Positions 10,740 through 21,335 of a stretch of 64,000 nucleotides of DNA are shown here, piece by piece; the stretch's first letter is position 1, and each line of letters begins with the position of its first letter. Under the pieces are notes generated by a model that ran no database searches, was not told the origin of the DNA, and saw only the letters and a program-made list of their open reading frames with translations. The stretch is taken from contig NC_083689.1 of NCBI RefSeq assembly GCF_033118175.1, positions 29,122,501 to 29,186,500 on the forward strand, written 5' to 3'. Source of the DNA: Dama dama (Eukaryota; Chordata; Mammalia; Artiodactyla; Cervidae). The position numbers and the translations under genes were made by a program.

Positions 10740-11350
10740 GTGAGGGAAGTAGTGGGAAATTACCTTGGGGAGAGAGTTGGCAGGCAGATTGTGAAAGCCT
10801 TTATTGCCAACATGTTGTTTGCATCTTATATTCAACGTATTGGAAGTCTGGAAATGCTTGAGTGGGAAGTATCAAGATGAGAGTGATTTTTAGGAGTAAG
10901 AATTGGGTTGCCATGGCTAGGGTAAATGGCTAAGGGGGTTGGGGAGATAGTACTAGCAGGGAAACCAACAGAATAATATAATAGTGCAAGTTTGAGCTGA
11001 AGGAGGCCTGACCTAGACTGATGATAGTGGTGGTGGAGAAGAGATAGAAAAGAGAGATTATGCAAAAGAATTTTCAGGGTTTGGTAAGGGAGAAAGAGGA
11101 AAGTCAGATTATGCTGGAATTCGGAGTTCAGGTGGCCAGGATAATGAAAGAGAAGATGAAAAATGAAATTATTGACATATGACGTCCTGGCGTTGGCAGG
11201 AAATCCAACTGTGGAAGTACAGGAAGCAATCTGAGATAAGAGAATGCAGACAAGGTCAGAAGTTGGAGGTAGAAATACAGATATTAAAGTCATTTTCACA
11301 GAGTTAATAGCTGGAGCTACAAGAATATGAGTTCTAACTAAAACATTCAT
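10740..11350. other. Purine-rich plus strand with a long antisense open frame
   Basis: The plus strand is dominated by A and G, so the minus strand is pyrimidine-rich and poor in stop codons. That explains the 172-codon minus-strand frame at 10832-11350, whose product is rich in Ser, Leu, Pro, His and Phe with no domain. Possibly an unidentified old repeat. Confidence 0.45.
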
Positions 11351-12065
11351 GCTGTTAGAACTAGTTTTGCTAAATATTTTTCCTCCAGAAAATATGGCTT
11401 AAGGTAGGTTTTTTCATGCCTTTGTTAGCCAGAGTTCAGTGGTAGGCAACAGAATCTAGCCTGTTTAAGAAGAAAGGTATTTGGCTATTAAGAGGTTTGT
11501 GAAATCATTGTAGAGGAGGGAGTGAAGAAAGAGCTCCTAGGTTGAACTTTCAGTAATAACTCCCCAAATCTCATTCCAAACCAGGGCGTCGGAGTGAGAT
11601 GCTACATACAGTCTGCCTCCACCAGGGAGGGAGAAGTCTCTAGTTCAGGAGGTTCCAGGTTCCATCACTGCTGCTGAGCACAGGGGATACTGCATCTGTC
11701 ACAGACTTGCCTTTCTCTTTATGAGAGTTTATGAATCATTTAAAGGGACCAGGTGTCATTTCCTTGCTTTGCAGCTTCTTGGTGCTAGAAGGGAGATGGG
11801 CTTAATGCTGAGGAAGCTAATCCACAATATACAACACAGTGTTTTAGACCCTTTTACAGGAAATATCTAGAGTTGAACTTTGGATTTGCATGATTCTTTT
11901 TTAATCAGATGAATGAGACTGCAAGTCTGATCTTTCGGTAGGCACAATATCATGTTCTTCATTGTCTTTTGTTTTCAGCATGTTCTCCACATAGCTACTA
12001 GTTCAGACATAACAATAAGAGCTAAGATTCTGAGGTTGTGTTTAGGCTCCATGGGAAAGCATGCC
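11351..12065. other. Unassigned sequence
   Basis: No recognised repeat or gene. About 11400-11780 has the feel of an ancient transposon copy but I cannot name it. Confidence 0.3.
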
Positions 12066-12118
12066 CAGTCCATGGGGTCGCAAAGAGTCGGACACAGCTG
12101 AGCAATTGAACAACAACA
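12066..12118 (+). mobile_element. Bov SINE 3' end fragment with AAC tail
   Basis: About 50 bp of Bov 3' consensus (cagtccatggggtcgcaaag) ending in a caacaacaacaa tail. Confidence 0.8.
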
Positions 12119-12337
12119 ACAAATTGATTAATAATGTCCGCCCAGGGCTGGGGATGGGACAATGGTACCTTTTATTTGCCATCTCCATTCTAGGTCATTG
12201 CTTCACTAATGATAAATTTACTAGTTTGTGACTGTAGGTTATTGAAGCCACATGTTAGAAGACATGTCAACTCCAATATTTTGGTGACTGGGAATGTTTT
12301 CTACTAATAGAATGCTTACTAAGTCATACATATCCTT

Positions 12338-12692
12338 GCTTTCAAACTGTGGTGCTAGAGAAGACTTTTGAGAGTCCCTGAACTGCAAGAATATGAAACC
12401 AGTCAATCCTAAAGGAAATCATTGGAAGAACTGGTGCTGAAGCTAAAGCTCCAATACTTTGACCATCTGATGCGAAGAGCCAACTCATTGGAAAAGACCC
12501 TGATGCTGGGGTCAAGATAGAAGGCAGGAGGAGCAGGGGATAACAGAGAATGAAATGCTTGGGTGGCATCACCAACTCAATGGACATGAATTTGAGCAAG
12601 CTCCGGGAGATGGTGAAGGACAGGGAAGCCTGGTGTGCTGCAGTCCATGGGGTCACAAAGAGTCAGAGATGACTGAGTGACTGAACAACAAT
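12338..12692 (+). mobile_element. BovB LINE 3' fragment
   Basis: 5'-truncated BovB from the ORF2 C-terminal region (ttcaaactgtggtgctagag) to the tail. The 8-bp TSD, atatcctt, lies at 12330-12337 and 12693-12700. Small internal deletions and stops make it inactive. Confidence 0.9.
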
Positions 12693-12700
12693 ATATCCTT

Positions 12701-13259
12701 AGTGTACAATGTACTTGAACTATTCTGTTTTTTAACTCTAGTTTATCCAGTAGTTTCTCTCTGTTTCCTCTAAGATTCATCTCCTGATTTTACCCCATCC
12801 TTTTTCCAAACTCTTGTCTCTGGAGGGTCAGGTCCCTCAGCCTGTACTGTGTGGGTGAGAAAAAATGACATCAGGGCCACACAGTGTGATATGAAGTTGG
12901 AAAAGGCAGTACCTTAGCAACATCCAGCTTCCAAGAACAGAAGTATCGCAAGCCTTAGGGAATAAATTCTGCTGCTGCTTCCCAAAGGGGTTTTTCACTT
13001 TCCAGGACCTGGTGAATTCAGTCTTAACTTTTCTGAATGTCTCTGAATGTCTCTCCCTGCCCTGCTAGTCTCATACTTCAAGGTCACCTGCTTCTTGATG
13101 CTTTGTTGATGACATCCTCCTTTCCCCACTCTCTGTACTCTCAGATTACTTGGTGTGTACACCGTCTGTTGTAGCAAAAATCAAATGACATTTTAGTTGT
13201 TTATGTCTATGTTATACTTTCGGCCTGAGCTATTCAAAGGCAGAGGCTGTCTTCTTAAA
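12701..13259. other. Unassigned sequence
   Basis: No recognised repeats or genes. Confidence 0.3.
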
Positions 13260-13400
13260 GCCACTACTTATTAAGTTTTAGATATATTATCTCCTTCAGT
13301 TCTAACAATAAACCTATGAGGAAATGAGGCTCAGAGGGATTAAATATCATGCCCCACTGTAAATACCTGGCAGAAACAAGATCTGAAACTAGGTCATGTT
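13260..13400 (-). mobile_element. MIR remnant
   Basis: Antisense MIR (acctatgaggaaatgaggct, cagagggattaaatatcatg, cctggcagaaacaagatctg). Its right end overlaps the 24-bp duplication that follows. Confidence 0.7.
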
Positions 13401-13436
13401 TTATATGTATACCTAGGTCATGTTTTATATGTATAT
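13389..13436. repeat. 24-bp tandem duplication
   Basis: Units at 13389-13412 and 13413-13436 begin ctaggtcatgttttatatg and differ only at the last base. Confidence 0.9.
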
Positions 13437-14689
13437 GCAGAGGATGTCAGTAAATACCCATCAGATGAGCAAGTAGTTAAATGAATAAACTGTATGCTAC
13501 AAACCACAAGGAAGCCATTTTTGGCCACCAGCTGAAAACAAGTCCTTTCAGTTACTCTTATAGCTCTCAGCATGCTGCAGACTTTAATTCAAACCAGACC
13601 TTAATACCTACAAGAAGGATGTATCAAAACTAGATTACTGGAAGCAAAGCAGCTGATCATCTTACTGAAGGTCATCTACTGAGCCTGGCCTTCCCAATAA
13701 GGGAAGCATCTCATCACAATGCTTATTTACAGATTCAATTTAAAATGTTAATACCACCGTGTCAGAAACAACAGCAGAAGTCATGAAGAAAAGATGGAAA
13801 AAAGAAGCCTTCCTTCCATTCTATAAATTGAGCTGCTTTGTTACGCCCTGCGTTCAGAGGAGAGGGTTTCTAAATAAAACCTATCGAAGGAACATGAACT
13901 GTCAGAACAACTCCACCGTATTTGCAGAGTCATCACTGATTGCTCGATTTTCGGTCCTGCTTTCTTCCAGTGTCCCCAGAGAGTTCCTTGCTCTGATTTT
14001 AATAAATAAAGATATTGCCCAATTAGACTGGTTTTCGATCTGACAATTTTGTCTGCTGGCATAATCAGTAAATAGCAACCAGGTGTCTGAATGATCTTTT
14101 GGCTTTCCTTCTCTGCTGTGAAGTGAGTTTTTCCATGGCTAGGTCTTCTTCCACATTTGCTATCCATAGAGGCGGAGGTTGGGCGTGGCCGTGTGCTTCC
14201 AGGGTGCTCCACTGGGAATGCTGGGTTCTATTCCCCTGGGTTCATGAGCTCACCCTGTTTCCACGTGTCACCACACATGTGCTGGATCCTGATGGAAAAA
14301 TAGTCAGGTTTGAGTGGAAATAGCAGGGAGTGGGACAGCTGCATTTCAAAGCTTTTCATTTCCTTTTCCTCTGCTTCCAGCATATGGCTTTAATGGAGTT
14401 GCTGAGTGTATAGTTCTGTATAGTTTCCCCCCTCACTTAGTTTTTCCTTTTGCCTCTGTGCTAACACCCTCTTCACCCCCCGCCAATGTTAAAAGCAGAA
14501 GCATATTCTCAGCTGTCTCTTGGGAAGATGAGTTTTATTTTGATTAAAAACAATTTAAAAAATTAAGCTCTCTTAGTAATTCTGCTCATATAAAAAATAG
14601 GACTATTTTTTAATGTGATCATACACTGTAAGATTTTTTTTTTCCCTATATCTTTCCTGGAGGGGGTTGGGAGAGGTCTGGGATAGATC
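13437..14689. other. Unassigned sequence
   Basis: Overlapping open frames on both strands around 13759-14547 (longest 123 codons, minus 13841-14212) show no domains. No repeat recognised. Confidence 0.3.
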
Positions 14690-14860
14690 ATGGTCCTTTG
14701 GTAGTAGGAATGGAGATTTGTTATCTGGTCCTAATTTTGCCTCTAACTAAATGACTATTTTGGACATGACATTTAAACTTTTGGGTCTGTAGGAGGCTAA
14801 GTGGATGATCTATACAATCCCTTCTGGATTAAAAAATAAAAAGATTCTGGGATTATATCT
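14690..14860 (+). mobile_element. MIR-type remnant
   Basis: Diverged MIR3/MIRb-like 3' half (ttggacatgacatttaaact, tacaatcccttctgg, aagattctgggattatat). Confidence 0.5.
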
Positions 14861-15251
14861 ATCTAGTTTTTGGCTAGTTTGTTTCATTTTTGGTTTCCCA
14901 AAATTAGAGTGAAATAAAGTGTGGAGGAAGTATAAAGTGTGAATAGAAATATTTTCATTCAATAAGGATTTTCTGCAATAAACTCATTCTTCATTGATTT
15001 ATTGTAATATGGATTTTCTGTGAATTAAATTCTTCAAAATTACATGTGGTTCACAACACAGAACAATTGGAATATAATTAGATCCTTTGAATGACTTTCA
15101 GAGTGACCATTAAATCGTCTCTGGAAATTTATTAGTTAACTGAAACCAGGGCCTTAGTGTCTTATTAAGAAGAAATAGAATATGAATTTTAGGAAGAAAC
15201 TTCCTGGAATGGATTAGTCCAGAAATTTGTGCTCAGGATTTTAGCTTCCAG
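14861..15251. other. Unassigned AT-rich sequence
   Basis: No recognised features. Confidence 0.3.
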
Positions 15252-15265
15252 TTCCCTCCTCCCCC

Positions 15266-15476
15266 ACTTTCCTGGTGGTTCAGATGGTAAAGCGTCTGCC
15301 TACAATGCAGGAGAACCAGGTTCATTCCCCGGGTCGGGAAGATCTCCTAGAGAAGGAAATGCAACCCACTTCGGTATTCTTGCCTGGAAAAATCCCATGG
15401 ACAGAGGAGCCTGATAGGCTACAGTCCACGGGGTCACAGAGAGTCGGACACGACTGAGGGACTTCCCTTTCTTTCT
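15266..15476 (+). mobile_element. Bov-tA SINE, full length
   Basis: Complete Bov-tA with a tRNA-like head (ttcctggtggttcagatgg, B-box-like ggttcattccc) and a Bov body ending near cgactgagggactt. The pyrimidine TSD ttccctcctcccc lies at 15252-15264 and 15477-15489. The three short open frames through it are SINE translations. Confidence 0.95.
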
Positions 15477-15490
15477 TTCCCTCCTCCCCA

Positions 15491-16429
15491 CCTTTGTTTC
15501 TGCATCTGATTAACTACTTAAACTTCAACAATCACTTCATCTTTCTAGGTCATAGACTGCCCAGCTAATGAACAGCTAATGTATTATTTCAGAATTATCT
15601 AGAACTTAAGGGCTACCAGGTTAATTTCTGTTACATATTTTGAGATTTTGATAAAATGTGATAAGGACAGTGACTTGTTATAGTCTCATTTTCCCCTTTA
15701 TGGTATTCAACATGAGAAGTGCTATTTTTGCTTTCCAAGCAAAACTTTTGAAAATGTTGATGGTAATAAAAATGCTGTAAAATAAAATCAGATATTAAGC
15801 TTAAGCATTCGCATTATTTATTAAGCTTCAAATCATCAGCATTAAGCTCTCCACCCACCCCCCACTTTTTTCTAGGTACTATCCAATTTCTTTGCATATC
15901 TTGGTGATTAAAAGTATCCTATATTCATTAACAAGAGGGTGACTTCACTTAGTGACAGGTAGAAACTCTAATTCTCCCTAGAGAGTTTAAATTGTTCAGA
16001 GTGGATCAGAAGGACGTCTTTCTTAGTTCTATGAAGGCCACTTTTATCCAAGGACCTTTATTTCCTGGCCTAATTTAGCCACAGGCGTCCTCTAAAGTTG
16101 AATAGTACCAATGATTGATAAATATAATCTGCATGGAGATATAACAAGTAGCAATCTAGAGATTGTTCTTTATCTTTGGCAATGGAATTTCAAATCCACG
16201 TCTTTACAGATTAAATACTTATCTCCTGGGTTGAATAATTTAAAACATCAAAAACTTATATGCTTTGAAATGGCTGGCATGTCAGCTAATCACGTTATTG
16301 TCGTCTAGATCCTTTATTATTTTTTCAAATGTTACACCAGCTGATGCTCTGCTGGGTGAGTTAAGATGGGCATTTTTCCTGCTACTTTATGTCAGTAGGA
16401 GGGTGGAACCAGGTTTTAGGAGTGGGGGC
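15491..16429. other. Unassigned sequence
   Basis: No recognised repeat or gene. Confidence 0.3.
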
Positions 16430-16983
16430 TGTCTGAGTTCTTTGGGGCTGTTATAACAGAATACCATAGACTGGGTGGCTTATAAATAGCAGAAATGTAT
16501 TTGTCACAGTTCTGGAGGCTGGTGCTAGCAGGGGGCTGGCTGCCTGGTTATAGATGACTATCTTGTCACTGTGTCCTCACATGATGGAAGGGACAAGGGA
16601 GCTCTCTGAAGTCTCTTTATAAGGGCAGTAATTCCATTTATGAGAGCTCCCCCCATGACCTAATCACATCCCAAAGACCCAAATCAACTGGGGATTCAGT
16701 TCAGTTCAGTCGCTCAGTTGTGTCTGACTCCTTGCAACCCTATGGACTGCAGCATGCCAGTCTTCCCTGTCCATCACCAACTCCTGAAACTTGCTCAAAC
16801 TCATGTCCATTGAGTTGGTGATGCCATCCAACCATCTCATCCTCTGTCATCCGCTTCTCCTCCTGCCTTCAATCTTTCCCAGCATCAGGGTCTTTTCCAA
16901 TGAGTCAGTTCTTCGCTAATTGGGGATTAGGTTTCACCCTATGAATTGGGTGGGAGAGGGGCAAGACACAGTCAGTCTATATA
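16430..16983 (-). mobile_element. MaLR-type LTR (MLT1/MST-like), split by BovB
   Basis: Antisense mammalian MaLR LTR with landmarks ataccatagactgggtggct, tcacagttctggaggctgg, tgtgtcctcacatgatggaa and catgacctaatcacatccca, resuming at ggggattaggtttcaccc. BovB 16697-16917 interrupts it. No internal coding region accompanies it, so it is a non-functional solo LTR. Confidence 0.8.
16697..16917 (-). mobile_element. BovB LINE 3' fragment (221 bp)
   Basis: Antisense BovB 3' end (agttcagttcagtcgctcag to tgagtcagttcttcgc). The 11-bp TSD has one mismatch: aactggggatt at 16686-16696 and aattggggatt at 16918-16928. Confidence 0.92.
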
Positions 16984-18331
16984 TGGGAGGACATAAAGCT
17001 TACATAATTGGAGGACTCTAAGAAAAAGAACACAAAGTAGGTATGATGGTGAATTTATACATAGAAAAACTATACACAAAAATAAATTTAAAAGAACTCA
17101 TAAATATCATGAATTAAATTAAACTTGAAATTAAACAGCCTTCCCCCAGTATTTTTGGATATGTACTGTATTTTTGGATTACTTCTTCATATAGCAATAA
17201 TTTGAAATTTTTCTGTAGATAAAATTTCTAATTTCTGTAGATAAAATAAATTAATCTTTTCCCCATATGGCTGACTGAAATTTTTTTATTATTACTGATA
17301 GCTTATAAACATTTCTTTTATTTCCACAACCATTATTGGTCATGAAAATTATTGTGTCAAATTTTGGAAACCTCTAAAAGTTTCACTCACATATGCAGTC
17401 TCTAGTATCCTCCAAACATGGAAATGTGATAAATACATTTTATTTCATGTGATTGCCATCAAAAGAAAAAAATATGGTGTTTTATAATTGTATATGCTGA
17501 TTTATTGTGTGTATTCCTAACAGAAAGAACTTCTAATTTGACTAAATACTTATGGGAACTGTATCCTCTATTCACAAACTTACAAGCCTGACAATTGGAA
17601 GAATTTTCCAAAGATTAGCTTCTGATTCCTTACGTTTCCTTTTTTGCATATCTACTTCTGTTCCTGGGTGCCAAGGAAAATGTTCATGTCACAATATGTC
17701 TAGCTCTGCACTTTTGTATTGTGTCGGGTGAGTCAGCATAGTAGGCATTAGGGATAATCCTTGAAACCATTCCTTACACCAGGATGGTTGGCAATAACTT
17801 ATTTATAATGGAGTGATTGTGAATCACAGGAAGAGATCTCATTCAAGCCAAAGCAAATGTAAACCCGATGCAATTTCTATTCACTGGATCTTAAATGTGC
17901 ATACAGGCAGGTTACCATTATCATGAGAAGCTAAATGACAGTCAGGACATAGGAGTAGAAAGAGACCACGATCTTAACTAATTGCTGTTATAAGATCTTT
18001 TTCATATTTTACAGAAATGTAATATTCTCTGGGCACATTGCTGGGGTCCTTCCCAGGGCCTTGGAAGGTGCCTATGAGAATGAGGCTTCTGAAAAGTGTT
18101 AATTTCACAGAAAATCTGACTCTGAGCAAGTGGTGGGCTTTTTGCCTTTGGAGATACTGGTCTTTATGTCTCTGGTCCTGGTGTGATGCTGATGGCAGTT
18201 CTGCTGTCAGAGAATACCAGTGGGCTTCTCCCTTTCCCTTCTTCACATTTCCTTTTGTTTCTGGTGTTCCCGGAGACTGCCATTTTACTTGGCACATGCC
18301 ACGTGGAGAAGCAAGAAGATGAGCCCGTTCT
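16984..18331. other. Unassigned sequence
   Basis: No recognised repeat or gene. Open frames on both strands at 17974-18322 overlap and are featureless. Confidence 0.3.
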
Positions 18332-18341
18332 AAAGTTCAAA

Positions 18342-18413
18342 GAAAACCACTACAATATTGTAAAGTAATTAGCCTCCAACTAATAAAAATAAATGAAAAA
18401 ATAAAAAAATAAA
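18342..18413 (+). mobile_element. 72-bp ruminant L1 3' end insertion
   Basis: Only the last bases of the ruminant L1 3'UTR (ctacaatattgtaaagtaat, agcctccaactaataaaaat) plus an A-rich tail. The perfect 10-bp TSD, aaagttcaaa, lies at 18332-18341 and 18414-18423. Confidence 0.9.
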
Positions 18414-18534
18414 AAAGTTCAAACCCCACTTTTGCCATTATGGGTATGAGCCCAAATTATAAGCTAGAGTTAATAATACATATCTTCAAAGGTTTCTGCT
18501 ACAATCTGAGATAATACATGAAAACTACTTAATT

Positions 18535-18655
18535 TTTATGGGCCTTGGTTTATTCATCTATAAAGCGAAACTAACAGCACATGTTAAAATGTTGTTTTGA
18601 GCATCTGAGATAATGTATATAAGTTAAACAGCACAGTAGTTGGAATACATTGTAG
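18535..18655 (+). mobile_element. MIR remnant
   Basis: Diverged MIR (ccttggtttattcatctata, gagcatctgagataatgt). A further diverged stretch may begin near 18440. Confidence 0.5.
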
Positions 18656-19778
18656 GTGGCATTGATCAAAGAATTATCACTCCTTGTGAGAAAGTCTCAC
18701 CAAATATTCTTGTGCCCTACTATGCTTTCCAGCCTACCCTGCAGTCAGGTTGGAGTCAGGTGACTATCTCAGGTCAATAAAAGGTGAGAGGAAAGCGGCA
18801 TTTACGGGCTAAGACAGTTAGAAGTCAGTGTATTTCCTGTATTCCCTTCTGCCTTGGCAGCAGCAACCTTGGTGATGGTGTAGCTAAAATATGCATGGAT
18901 CCTGGATCCCTGAGTCACTAGCAAAGGAGAATTCACACGAGAGCTTCTGGACTGTATTTGGACTTTGTGTGAACAGGAAATAAGAGTTGACTGTGTTAAT
19001 CCACCGTGGTTTGTGCATTTTTGTTACTACAGTTTAGCCTAGCATTATATTGTCACTGTCATTATTGTTTTTATTATTATTATTACTGAAAGGAACTACT
19101 CATGAACTTTGGCATTTTAGTGATACATAAAGCTGCCTAGGAGCATTGACTCCTGTCCTCAGTAATGGGGACATAAAAATAACGCTGTTGCGCATAAAAC
19201 CACTAGTTCTTCCACAACCATTGGATTCAAGGAGGTCAAACTTAAACTAAAATAGGAAGGAGGAAAAAAGTGCATTAAAATTTCTATTTGGCTCACCAGC
19301 TAATTCTTTCTGTTCAGGCTCCCTTATTTCCTTGAAATGCTAACTCTGAGTCCATGCATATTTTTTATGACTTATTAAAAAATGATGTCCTTTTCTATCA
19401 AAGTTTTAGAAATCATGTTTCCTCCCTTCTAAGTTTATTGGCTCAGCAATCCTTCATTCCTTAATAAAAGGTCTAATTAGTGTGCAGGGCACTACTTTCA
19501 CCATTAGGAATACATTCCATAATCACAGATTCTCAGATGGGCAGCTGGTAGGTTACATTCAGACTTTAGCCAGGAGCAGTCACCAACATTGAGTGAATAT
19601 CCATATTTTTATTTTAGAGGAATCATCACTTAAAATACATGGAAAACTTCCTCTTACCACTTAAAAAAAAAAAAATAGTTCTGAAGCTTTTTGGGAAACT
19701 GGTAGAAAAGCTAGCTTGATGGGCTATTTCCTAGATCCTGCACAATTGTTATCAAGAACCTCCAGAAGTAGACTAAAG
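18656..19778. other. Unassigned sequence
   Basis: Holds a short TTA repeat (about 19066-19086) and an A13 run near 19663. No gene recognised. Confidence 0.3.
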
Positions 19779-19888
19779 TAAAGTTGTTCAGTCATGTCTG
19801 ACTCTTTGAGGCCCCATGGATGGTAGCCTACCAGGCTCCTCTGTCCATGGGATTTTCCAGGCAAAACTACTTGAGTGGGTTGCCATTG
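19779..19888 (-). mobile_element. Bov SINE fragment
   Basis: Antisense Bov body (gttgttcagtcatgtctgac, ccaggctcctctgtccatgg, gagtgggttgccattg). Confidence 0.85.
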
Positions 19889-20285
19889 GGCCAGTGTAAA
19901 TTATGGCAAGAAGTCAGTATCTGAAAGACTTCAGGACATGCCATCCCAAAATATGCTATTTTGGTATACTGATGATTTTGAGTTGAAGGCCCTTGAGATG
20001 CAGTGGATACAGGAAGGGCTCTCTGATCTACCTTTTTCTACCTAAAAACAGGCCATTAAATGAGAAAGATGTCTTCCTAGACAAGGAAGAGGTCCTTAAT
20101 ACCAGAGACTGAGAATCAATGCTGAAATGAGTCTGTACAAACACACTTGCTAAAATAACCTTATCTTCCTAGTTTTGTACCCCGCCCCCCCCAGTTACCT
20201 CCTGCTCACTTCCCATTATTTATTGCCTCTATTCCAAAAATGTTTGTTTTAATTCTTGTAATTTATCATTTCTTTGTCCAAAAGA

Positions 20286-20292
20286 TATAAAA
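20286..20292 (+). promoter_or_regulatory. LTR TATA box
   Basis: tataaaa about 75 bp upstream of the aataaa signal, as expected for an LTR promoter. Present-day activity is unknown. Confidence 0.5.
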
Positions 20293-20362
20293 ACTTTCTG
20301 TTCTGGTTGCTTCTTCAGGTCTTTATTCTCTTGTGAAGGTTCCCATATATACGTAAAATTCT

Positions 20363-20368
20363 AATAAA
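20363..20368 (+). promoter_or_regulatory. LTR polyadenylation signal
   Basis: aataaa followed by a T/G-rich region, marking the R-U5 end of the LTR. Confidence 0.6.
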
Positions 20369-20454
20369 ACTAATATGTTTTTCTCCTGTTTGTCTTTTGT
20401 TGGTTTAATTCTTAGGTCTAGTCAGAGATCCTAGAAGTATTTTTCCTCCCCTGA

Positions 20455-21119
20455 AGACCAAAGAAGTAATACCAATATCAGGTTGAAAATTGGTGTGATG
20501 CTCTAGAGAAGTGACAAGAGCACAGATTAGAAGGTTGGAAAGTCAGATGGAGGCACAGATGGTTTTGGAAGCTGGCCTTGAACCAAGAAAGGGTACTGAT
20601 CTTGTTCTTCCTGAGTGCTGCCTAGACACCTGGGACGGGGGCAGGTGGGCAGCAAGGGTGATGGGCAGATATACAGCCTTAAGGATGTGGAATAAAGCTA
20701 GACCCTCAGGCTAGCTTGAGAAAAATGAGAATGCATTTGACATAAAGGGAAAATTCTAGTATTTATTAAACTCGAAGATGATATAAAAGAAATATACACC
20801 TATAGATTAAAAAAAAATAGTAACACGACATCATTCTGAGGCTAAGGAGGTTTCATAATCTTAGTCTAATATGGACAGAAGGTGTTACTAGTAGCTTTAT
20901 ATGGTCCTTGTGCCTGGGTATTCCACGACAGGAAAAAAAGAGCAAAGATCAAAAGAAAAAACAACACACATTCAATGATCCTCCTTAAATTGCCAACTGA
21001 ACTATTGTGTTGTAGAAATACGTGCATAGTCATAACAGATGGGGCCTAACTTGAAAAGGTTTCTTGACAATGTTGAGATATGACCATACATTCTGAAATA
21101 TTTGAATAAATCTACGTAA
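20455..21119. other. Unassigned sequence
   Basis: No recognised repeat or gene. Confidence 0.3.
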
Positions 21120-21126
21120 TAAATTG

Positions 21127-21335
21127 GGCTTCTCTGGTGGCTCAGAGGTAAAGAATCCATCTGCCAAGGCAGGAGACCGTAGTTGAATATCTTGGTCAGG
21201 AAGATCCCCTGGAGAATGATTTAACAACACATTCTAGTGTTCTTGCCTAGGAAATCCTGTGGATAGAGGAGCCTGGCAGGCTACAGTCCATTGGGTTGCA
21301 AAGAGTCAGACACGACTGAGCGGCTAAACAACAAC
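21127..21335 (+). mobile_element. Bov-tA SINE, full length, tail invaded by BovB
   Basis: tRNA-like head ggcttctctggtggctcag, a Bov body and an aacaacaac tail. The probable 7-bp TSD, taaattg, is at 21120-21126. Its partner at 22261-22267 lies beyond the BovB that landed in the tail. Confidence 0.9.

Larger units (their letters stand above)
19922..20454 (+). mobile_element. Solo LTR of an artiodactyl endogenous retrovirus
   Basis: About 530 bp with LTR architecture. It begins tgaaagacttcagg, has a TATA box (tataaaa, 20286-20292), then a polyadenylation signal (aataaa, 20363-20368), a GT/T-rich stretch, and an end resembling tttttcctcccct. This spacing is that of U3-R-U5. There is no primer-binding site, gag, pol or env beside it, so it is a solo LTR and carries no viral coding capacity. 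I could not find a TSD. Confidence 0.75.

Noticed and set aside
10832..11350. 172-codon minus-strand open frame as a gene
   Set aside because: It lies on a pyrimidine-rich strand where stops are rare, is rich in Ser, Leu, Pro and Phe, and has no domain or conserved start context.
15266..15476. tRNA gene
   Set aside because: The tRNA-like A and B boxes belong to the SINE head. No complete cloverleaf or independent tRNA was seen.
15229..15491. Three overlapping open frames
   Set aside because: They lie within a full-length Bov-tA SINE.
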